Assembly (NCBI GenBank): GCA_017625755.1
Contig: JAGAKG010000031.1
Location: 1 to 57,576 of the forward strand
Reading direction: 5' to 3'
From: Clostridia bacterium
GTDB taxonomy: Bacteria; Bacillota; Clostridia; Oscillospirales; CAG-272
Length of the DNA: 57,576 nucleotides
In this document: piece by piece, positions 52,711-57,576 of the stretch
Numbering within the stretch: the first letter of the stretch is position 1
Layout: each line of letters opens with the position of its first letter
The notes under the pieces: model-generated
Seen by the model: only the letters and a program-made list of their open reading frames with translations
Told to the model about the DNA's origin: nothing
The model's database searches: none
Program-made: the position numbers and the translations under genes

Positions 52711-53274
52711 ATGAACGAAAATAAAAACAGAGCCGAAGTCAACGAATTGATCGGGCAAGTCAGAGAAGGCAACCAGGAGGCGTTTGCCAGAATGCTTGAA
52801 ATGTATCGCCCGTTGCTTGATTCGGCAGTTGCGAGATTTTGCAAGGACGAGCTGTTCAGGGAAGATCTTTATCAGGAAGCGGTTTTGGTCTTTTATAACG
52901 CGATATTGAACTATGACCTTGAGAACGAGGGCGTTGAGTTTGGGCTTTACGCAAAAATATGCGTAACGAACACCTTGATATCTCAGGGGAGAATGCTTGA
53001 AAAGCGCAGGGCTGAAAGCTCGGTTCCTATGATAGATGACGACGGGACATCGGGTGCTGAGGACCCGTCGGCGAACATAATTGAGCAGGAGAGCTTGAGG
53101 CGGATAGATTCTGTGATACGGAAAAATCTGTCCGATTATGAATATCGCGTCTGGTGCTTGTACGCATCTGGAAAAACCGCGAGGGAGATAGGTAAGCTGG
53201 TTGGTAACGGCGATAGGTCGGTAGCCAACGCGATATACCGAATTCGCAAGAAGCTGAGAAAATTGCTTGGCTGA
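52711..53274 (+). CDS. Sigma-70 family RNA polymerase sigma factor
   Basis: This 187-residue alternative sigma factor has region 2 (about 10-90, with LYQEAVLVFYNAILNYD as core-binding part and EFGLYAKICVTNTLI as DNA-melting part). A short acidic linker (DDDGTSGAEDPSANI, about 110-125) joins it to region 4 (about 130-187, helix-turn-helix REIGKLVGNGDRSVANAIYRIRKKLRK). It is like SigH/ECF-type factors without region 3. No anti-sigma gene is adjacent; the next gene encodes a small zinc-ribbon protein. Its target promoters are unknown. Confidence 0.88.
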   Translation: MNENKNRAEVNELIGQVREGNQEAFARMLEMYRPLLDSAVARFCKDELFREDLYQEAVLVFYNAILNYDLENEGVEFGLYAKICVTNTLISQGRMLEKRRAESSVPMIDDDGTSGAEDPSANIIEQESLRRIDSVIRKNLSDYEYRVWCLYASGKTAREIGKLVGNGDRSVANAIYRIRKKLRKLLG

Positions 53275-53390
53275 AAATGAGAATGATACGGCAAAGCCGA
53301 ATCAGATAAAGCCTGTAGCTAGTCCGCCGGTGCAGAACTATCGGAGTACCTTTGGGCGAACAATTCCATTCTACAAAGAGAGGTAAAATC

Positions 53391-53714
53391 ATGTACGAAG
53401 AAGAAGTAAAAGTCGGAGCAGAGACTGAAGGCGAGTTTGTAGATGAAACTCTTGTGTGCAAAGAGTGCGGCAACGAGTTTGTATTTACAGCCGGAGAGCA
53501 GCAGTTCTATAAGGAGAAAGGCTTTTTGAACAAGCCCAAGAGCTGCAAGGCTTGCCGTGACGCAAAGAAGAATGCTGCAAAGGCTCCGCGAGAGTACTTC
53601 GAGACAACCTGTGCACAGTGCGGCGGCGTAGCGAAAGTAATCTTCCAGCCCTCTAACGACAGACCTGTATACTGCAGTGCTTGTTTTGAGGAAAGAAGAA
53701 AAGCTCAGGACTGA
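53391..53714 (+). CDS. Small protein with two zinc-ribbon-like cysteine clusters
   Basis: This 107-residue protein starts at the ATG ten bases after GAGAGG; an in-frame ATG 39 bases upstream has no good site. After an acidic N-terminus, four CxxC pairs are visible: CKECGNEF, CKACRDAK, CAQCGGVAK and CSACFEERR. They would build two zinc ribbons, the first with an FVFTAGEQQFYKEKGFLNKPKSC core as in a known family of probable zinc-binding clostridial proteins. It lies 116 bases after the sigma factor gene and ahead of a strong terminator, so the two may be one unit. A nucleic-acid or protein-binding role is likely. Confidence 0.85.
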   Translation: MYEEEVKVGAETEGEFVDETLVCKECGNEFVFTAGEQQFYKEKGFLNKPKSCKACRDAKKNAAKAPREYFETTCAQCGGVAKVIFQPSNDRPVYCSACFEERRKAQD

Positions 53715-53748
53715 TCTGAACTTTTTATCTGAAGCGGAAAACGCAAAA

Positions 53749-53786
53749 CAGAGACGGCGTGTATAAAGACGCCGTCTCTGTTTTTT
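53749..53786 (+). terminator. Terminator after the zinc-ribbon gene
   Basis: CAGAGACGGCGT / ACGCCGTCTCTG (12-base stem) is followed by TTTTTT. Confidence 0.95.
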
Positions 53787-53861
53787 GCTTTTTTTACACA
53801 AGTACGAGGATATTACGCTAAAAAATCTTGCAATTTGACATAGTCTAATTTTTTTCAGCTA

Positions 53862-53890
53862 TTGAAAAAAGCTTGTTTTTTTGTTACAAT
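53862..53890 (+). promoter_or_regulatory. Promoter of the nfnAB operon
   Basis: TTGAAA (53862-53867) and TACAAT (53885-53890) are 17 bases apart. It overlaps the longer in-frame upstream start of the first gene, so that start cannot be used. Confidence 0.7.
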
Positions 53891-53930
53891 ATTAGTATGT
53901 TTACTTAAAATTGATTATGAGGAAAACGAA

Positions 53931-54773
53931 ATGTATGAAATATTAAAAAACGAGGAACTCAATCCCACCGTCAGCCTTATGGTGGTCAAGGCGCCCGCCG
54001 TAGCTAAAAAGGCGGAGCCCGGGCAGTTCATAATTCTCCGTACCGATGAGAACGGAGAGAGAATACCGCTTACCGTGTCGGATTACGACAGAGAAGCGGG
54101 AACTATAACCGTCGTCTTTCAGCGAGTCGGAGCTACGACAGAGAAGCTCGCTCATATGAAGGCTGGCGAGAGCCTTTGCGATTTTGTCGGTCCGCTCGGC
54201 AGAGCTACCAAGACCGAGGGAATAAAAAAGGTAGCCGTTGTCGGCGGTGGAGTCGGTTGCGCTATCGCCTATCCCGTAGCTAAAAAATTCCACGAGCTTG
54301 GTGCCGAGGTGCATACGATAGTCGGATTCAGAAATCGTGACCTTGTGATATTTGAAAAAGAGTTCGAGGCTGTGAGCGATGTTATGAAGCTTATGACGGA
54401 CGACGGAAGCTGCGGAGAGAAGGGACTCGTTACCGACGCGCTTCGCTCCCTTGTTGAGAGCGGAGAGAAATACGACGAGGTCATAACCATAGGCCCGCTT
54501 ATTATGATGAAATTCGTTTGTAAGCTCACAAAAGAATATGGCATAAAGACAGTCGCTTCAATGAATCCCATTATGATAGACGGAACGGGAATGTGTGGCG
54601 GCTGCCGCCTGACCGTTGGCGGAAAAACAAAATTTGCCTGCGTTGACGGCCCCGAGTTTGACGGACACGAAATAGACTTCGACGAAGCTATGGCAAGAGG
54701 CGGAACATACCGCGATTTTGAGCGCCACGCATATGAGCAGACCTGCAATCTCTTTTCTTCGGAGGTAAAATAA
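53931..54773 (+). CDS. nfnA: NfnA-like FAD/NAD-binding subunit (ferredoxin-NADP reductase type)
   Basis: This 280-residue flavoprotein of the dihydroorotate dehydrogenase electron-transfer type has an FAD-binding beta barrel (about 1-95, PGQFIILRTDENGERIPLTVSDYD) and an NAD-binding domain with VAVVGGGVGCAIAYPVAKKF near residue 102. The C-terminal [2Fe-2S] cluster region is GMCGGCRLTV..FACVDGPEFDGHEIDFD. With NfnB it forms the NADH-dependent reduced ferredoxin:NADP oxidoreductase, which bifurcates electrons in anaerobes. Its stop overlaps the nfnB start (TAATG). The start was placed at the ATG after GAGG because the promoter lies upstream of it. Confidence 0.9.
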   Translation: MYEILKNEELNPTVSLMVVKAPAVAKKAEPGQFIILRTDENGERIPLTVSDYDREAGTITVVFQRVGATTEKLAHMKAGESLCDFVGPLGRATKTEGIKKVAVVGGGVGCAIAYPVAKKFHELGAEVHTIVGFRNRDLVIFEKEFEAVSDVMKLMTDDGSCGEKGLVTDALRSLVESGEKYDEVITIGPLIMMKFVCKLTKEYGIKTVASMNPIMIDGTGMCGGCRLTVGGKTKFACVDGPEFDGHEIDFDEAMARGGTYRDFERHAYEQTCNLFSSEVK

Positions 54774-56158
54774 TGCCGAATATGTCCTTGAAAAAGAACC
54801 CTATGCCAGAGCAGGCACCCGATATAAGAAATAAGAATTTTGACGAGGTTTCACTCGGATATACCGAGGAGCAGGCGATAGACGAAGCAAAGAGATGCCT
54901 GAACTGCAAAAATAAGCCTTGCGTCGGCGGTTGCCCCGTTCATATCCATATCCCCGCGTTTATCGAAAAGGTCGCGCAGGGAGAGTTTGAGGAAGCGTAT
55001 AAAATAATCACCGAGGCAAGCTCTCTCCCCGCGGTTTGCGGACGAGTCTGCCCTCAGGAGAGCCAATGCGAGCAGAGATGCGTAAGAGGAATTAAGGGAG
55101 AGCCTGTCGCAATAGGAAGGCTTGAAAGATTTGTCGCGGACAGACACAATTCTCTCGCTGAAAAAAAGATAGATAAGCCAAGCCCGAACGGACACAAGGT
55201 TGCGGTAGTCGGCTCGGGTCCTGCGGGACTTGCCTGTGCGGGCGAGCTTGCAAAAAAGGGCTACGATGTAACCGTATTTGAGGCGCTTCACCTCGCGGGT
55301 GGTGTCTTGGTTTACGGAATTCCCGAATTTCGTCTGCCTAAGTCGATAGTCGCGGAGGAGATTGAAGGTCTGCGCGCGCTCGGTGTGAAGGTTGAAACGA
55401 ATACCGTAATAGGAAAGACGATAACTATCGACGAGCTTCAGGGCGAGTATGGCTACGAGGCGGTCTTTATCGGTTCGGGCGCGGGACTTCCAAAGTTCAT
55501 GGGAATTGACGGAGAAAATCTCAGGGGAGTATATTCCGCTAACGAATTCCTTACGAGAATAAATCTTATGAAGGCATACCGTGAGGATAGCGCAACCCCC
55601 ATTCAGAGAGCGAAAAAGGTTGCGGTCGTCGGCGGAGGAAATGTCGCTATGGATGCGGCAAGATGCGCTAAGCGCTTCGGTGCTGAGGTCTATATAGTTT
55701 ACAGACGCGGTCTTGAGGAGCTTCCCGCAAGACGCGAGGAGGTCGAACACGCGAAGGAGGAGGGAATAATCTTCAAGACCCTCACAAACCCAAAAGCTAT
55801 TCTCGGAGACGACACCCGAAGCGTCTGCGGTATGACCTGCGTTGAAATGGAGCTTGGTGAGCCCGACGCATCGGGACGCCGTAAGCCGATAGAAAAGCCG
55901 AACAGCGAATTTACGCTTGATGTCGATTGTGTCATTATGGCACTCGGAACATCGCCTAACCCCCTCATCAAGTCCACTACCGAGGGACTTGAAACACAGA
56001 GCTGGGGAGGTATCCTTGCAGACGAGATGGGCAAAACCTCACGCGAAGGCGTTTTTGCGGGCGGAGACGCAGTCACTGGCGCGGCAACTGTTATACTTGC
56101 AATGGGCGCGGGAAAAACAGCGGCAAAGGCTATCGACGAATATATAATGAATAAGTAA
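54773..56158 (+). CDS. nfnB: NfnB-like subunit / NADPH-dependent glutamate synthase-like
   Basis: This 461-residue protein has two [4Fe-4S] binding motifs (CLNCKNKPCVGGCP near residue 42 and CGRVCPQESQCEQRC near 89), an FAD-binding motif VVGSGPAGLACAGEL near 142 and an NADP-binding motif VVGGGNVAMDAARCAKRFG near 284. A final FAD-binding FAGGDAVTGAATVILAMGAGK is near 425. It is homologous to the small chain of glutamate synthase, so annotation as gltA is common, but the neighbour and the missing large GOGAT chain point to NfnB. Full length, overlaps nfnA by one base. Confidence 0.92.
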   Translation: MPNMSLKKNPMPEQAPDIRNKNFDEVSLGYTEEQAIDEAKRCLNCKNKPCVGGCPVHIHIPAFIEKVAQGEFEEAYKIITEASSLPAVCGRVCPQESQCEQRCVRGIKGEPVAIGRLERFVADRHNSLAEKKIDKPSPNGHKVAVVGSGPAGLACAGELAKKGYDVTVFEALHLAGGVLVYGIPEFRLPKSIVAEEIEGLRALGVKVETNTVIGKTITIDELQGEYGYEAVFIGSGAGLPKFMGIDGENLRGVYSANEFLTRINLMKAYREDSATPIQRAKKVAVVGGGNVAMDAARCAKRFGAEVYIVYRRGLEELPARREEVEHAKEEGIIFKTLTNPKAILGDDTRSVCGMTCVEMELGEPDASGRRKPIEKPNSEFTLDVDCVIMALGTSPNPLIKSTTEGLETQSWGGILADEMGKTSREGVFAGGDAVTGAATVILAMGAGKTAAKAIDEYIMNK

Positions 56159-56168
56159 ATATAAACGG

Positions 56169-56195
56169 CGGAGTATGTCAGCGCGGCATACTCCG
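56169..56195. terminator. Terminator between nfnB and the DUF4363 gene
   Basis: CGGAGTATG / CATACTCCG with a nine-base loop lies between the converging stops at 56158 and 56202. Confidence 0.75.
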
Positions 56196-56201
56196 TCAGC
56201 T

Positions 56202-56564
56202 TTATATCAGATTTTCGAGCCCGAAACGCTCAAGGCGTGATATCTCGTCGGCTGTTTCCACAATCATGACCCGAGTGAGCACAACCTCGGAGTCGATTCC
56301 GAGCATGTGATAGGTTTTCAAGTCTATTATCAGGTCGGACATTCTATCAAGCTCCTTGAATCCCACCGACATACTTATCATAGGATGATTCTTTTTCCAA
56401 AAATCCTCAAGCTCGGATATCGCCCTTTCGGGATTTTCCTCAAAGTACTCCTCACTCACACGCTCGGCGATGTATTCCGCCGAGCTCCTTATATAATTAT
56501 TGTTAATAACTATCACGGCGCAGACCAATATGAAAAGTAGCACCGTTATAATAAAGGAACGCAT
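56202..56564 (-). CDS. DUF4363 family protein
   Basis: This 120-residue protein has one N-terminal membrane helix (residues 4-21) and an extracellular helical part with conserved ELEDFWKKNHPMISM near 50-64 and SEVVLTRVMIVETADEISRLE near 92-112. This is the DUF4363 pattern found next to DUF421 proteins in spore-forming Firmicutes. It directly follows the DUF421 gene, so both are one unit. Function unknown. Confidence 0.88.
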   Translation of the reverse strand: MRSFIITVLLFILVCAVIVINNNYIRSSAEYIAERVSEEYFEENPERAISELEDFWKKNHPMISMSVGFKELDRMSDLIIDLKTYHMLGIDSEVVLTRVMIVETADEISRLERFGLENLI

Positions 56565-57239
56565 CTATTTTCCGTCCTTTCTGAATATCTTTACATTTTT
56601 TGCGTCGTCTATCAGCATAAGATAGATGTCCTTTTGTTCGATTTTCTTTGATTTCAGTATTTTTTCAACATCTGCCCTTGACATCTTCAGCGCCCTGAGA
56701 CTGTGGCGGTTGATGTATCCGTCGCTTATTATTATCCTGTCCATACCGCTGTCACATACCTCGATCTTCATTTTTTCAGCCGATATAGGCTTTTTTTCTT
56801 CTTTCTGTATTACCGTGATTTTTCCGTTCTGCTCGAGTATTGCATACCGTACCTCGGAAATGTCGGAAATTCCGTTCTGACGCAGCTCACCTATAAGCTC
56901 GTCAAGCGAAAGCCTCGCCGCGAGCATCTCTTTGCGGTTTATTTTTCCGTTTGATATAAGTGTCGCGGGGCGGGCGGAGAGGAAATTTTTGAAAAAAGGG
57001 AAGCGTGAGAGTATCCACGACGAGGATACCTCAAATGTCAGAAGTATTACCATAGGGATTATCGCAAATGCGACGGGAATATTAGTATCGGTTATAGGTA
57101 GCGAGGCTATTTCTGATAAAAGAAATGTTGTCACAAGGTCGGATATCTCAAGCTCTCCTATCTGCCTCTTACCCATAAGACGCATTATTATAAGCAGAAA
57201 AATATATATAATTATCGTTCTGAACAGAATTGTTAACAT
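56565..57239 (-). CDS. DUF421 (YetF-like) membrane protein
   Basis: This 224-residue protein has three N-terminal membrane helices (about residues 3-20, 38-50 and 58-78) and a cytoplasmic YetF-type alpha/beta domain. The start LLIIMRLMGKRQIGELEISDLVTTFLLSEIAS is the family signature, with LSARPATLISNGKINRKEM near 86 and LSLDELIGELRQNGISDISEVRYAILEQNGKITV near 110-143. The next gene (DUF4363) begins one base after its stop codon. It is often linked to spore or envelope functions, but its role is unknown. Confidence 0.92.
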   Translation of the reverse strand: MLTILFRTIIIYIFLLIIMRLMGKRQIGELEISDLVTTFLLSEIASLPITDTNIPVAFAIIPMVILLTFEVSSSWILSRFPFFKNFLSARPATLISNGKINRKEMLAARLSLDELIGELRQNGISDISEVRYAILEQNGKITVIQKEEKKPISAEKMKIEVCDSGMDRIIISDGYINRHSLRALKMSRADVEKILKSKKIEQKDIYLMLIDDAKNVKIFRKDGK

Positions 57240-57317
57240 AAAGCGCCCTCATTTTCTTTTTCTTTATTGTTAACTTATACAATAATAAAAAAACTTGAAA
57301 TTTTTTGCAAAAAAGTG

Positions 57318-57346
57318 TTGACAAAGGAAAAGTGATGTGATATAAT
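57318..57346 (+). promoter_or_regulatory. rRNA operon promoter
   Basis: TTGACA (57318-57323), a 17-base spacer and TATAAT (57341-57346) form a consensus promoter. An A/T-rich stretch upstream (57275-57315) could be an UP element. The promoter lies about 200 bases before the 16S start. Confidence 0.9.
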
Positions 57347-57374
57347 AGTCAAGCTGTCCGCTGGAGCGGGTGGC

Positions 57375-57546
57375 GCGGTCATTGAAAATTGAACAACAAG
57401 AGAGAAGTACAAAGCATTGCAAGTGCGAAATACTGATCTCGTCAATCGAGTTATATATACTCAACAAAAGTAAGAAAGCTAAGATAAAAAAGCTCGAATA
57501 CAAAAGATAGTAGATGTTACCCAAGAGGGTGGCATTTAATATACAA
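57375..57546 (+). other. rRNA leader with boxA-like element and processing stems
   Basis: TCATTGAAAATTGAACA (about 57378-57394) resembles the TTTGAAAACTGAACA sequence found before 16S rRNA in Bacillus. ATGTTACCC AAGA GGGTGGCAT (57514-57535) is a perfect hairpin apart from G-T pairs. CTCGAAT (57493-57499) can pair with ATTCGAG at the 16S 5' end (57550-57556). Confidence 0.6.
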
Positions 57547-57576
57547 AACATTCGAGAGTTTGATCCTGGCTCAGGA
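57547..57576 (+). rRNA. 16S rRNA, first about 30 bases (partial)
   Basis: GAGAGTTTGATCCTGGCTCAG, the conserved 5' end of bacterial 16S rRNA, is at 57554-57574. The mature end should lie about seven bases upstream. The rest is beyond the window. Confidence 0.95.

Noticed and set aside
53862..53930. Longer N-terminus for NfnA
   Set aside because: It overlaps the promoter and adds a hydrophobic stretch not found in the family.
1..57576. CRISPR arrays, insertion sequences, prophage or integrase genes
   Set aside because: No regularly spaced repeats, transposase or integrase motifs were seen; only palindromic intergenic repeats.

Overview
The window looks like a chromosomal piece of a gut-type anaerobic member of the Clostridia (Eubacteriales/Oscillospirales-like, low-to-moderate GC, Gram-positive). 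Grounds for this are the many sigma-A promoters with 16-17 base spacers, strong AGGAGG ribosome binding sites, an NfnAB electron-bifurcating pair, a GlgC/GlgD-type glycogen operon, a DUF4364 protein, a THF riboswitch before folT-folC, an oxygen-sensitive iron-sulfur serine dehydratase, and surface proteins held by a C-terminal membrane helix. The exact taxon cannot be fixed from the 30 bases of 16S rRNA at the right edge.

Layout. 1-1130: a palindrome-rich intergenic element, then a DUF11-repeat protein. 1138-3976 (minus): ABC-2 type exporter (ATPase, permease) with a lipoprotein. 4003-5525 (minus): a CorC/CNNM-family ion transporter preceded by a leader holding a 20-codon acidic ORF and a terminator hairpin. 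5603-9031 (minus): isomerase-like protein, amidohydrolase and Gfo/Idh oxidoreductase. 9174-11020: L-serine dehydratase and a small membrane protein. 11209-22891: a ten-gene catabolic operon (DapA-like aldolase, cytoplasmic heparinase II/III-like lyase, lipoprotein binding protein, M20 hydrolase, SDR, TetR regulator, 2-hydroxyacid dehydrogenase, FGGY kinase, TIM-like isomerase, YjbQ). 23326-28897: two membrane-anchored surface proteins, one a heparinase-like lyase. TAACTAACC-type inverted repeats lie at all three promoters of this block, so the internal TetR probably controls it as one regulon for an acidic (uronate-type) glycan.

29105-35863: a purine permease, tRNA-Leu(CAA), a permuted papain-fold protein, a large surface protein of unknown function, and a minus operon of HD hydrolase, cytidine deaminase and membrane protein. 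36069-46254: glycogen operon (GlgB-like protein, GlgC, GlgD, GlgA, GlgP, GH13 amylase, small protein). The GlgB-like protein has lost two of three catalytic carboxylates and seems to be a pseudoenzyme; no intact branching enzyme is present in the window. 46255-46674 is a palindrome-rich repeat cluster. 46675-48761 (minus): THF riboswitch, folT, folC. 48801-50549: two nearly duplicated alpha/beta hydrolases. 50559-56564 and on: homoserine dehydrogenase, DUF4364, a sigma factor with a zinc-ribbon protein, NfnAB, DUF4363 and DUF421 proteins. 57318-57576: an rRNA promoter, leader and the first bases of 16S rRNA.

The points most worth following are the acidic leader ORF/attenuator of the CorC gene, the catalytically degenerate GlgB in a complete glycogen operon, and the three-site TetR regulon around an unassigned uronate-type pathway with FGGY kinase, TIM-like isomerase and YjbQ.
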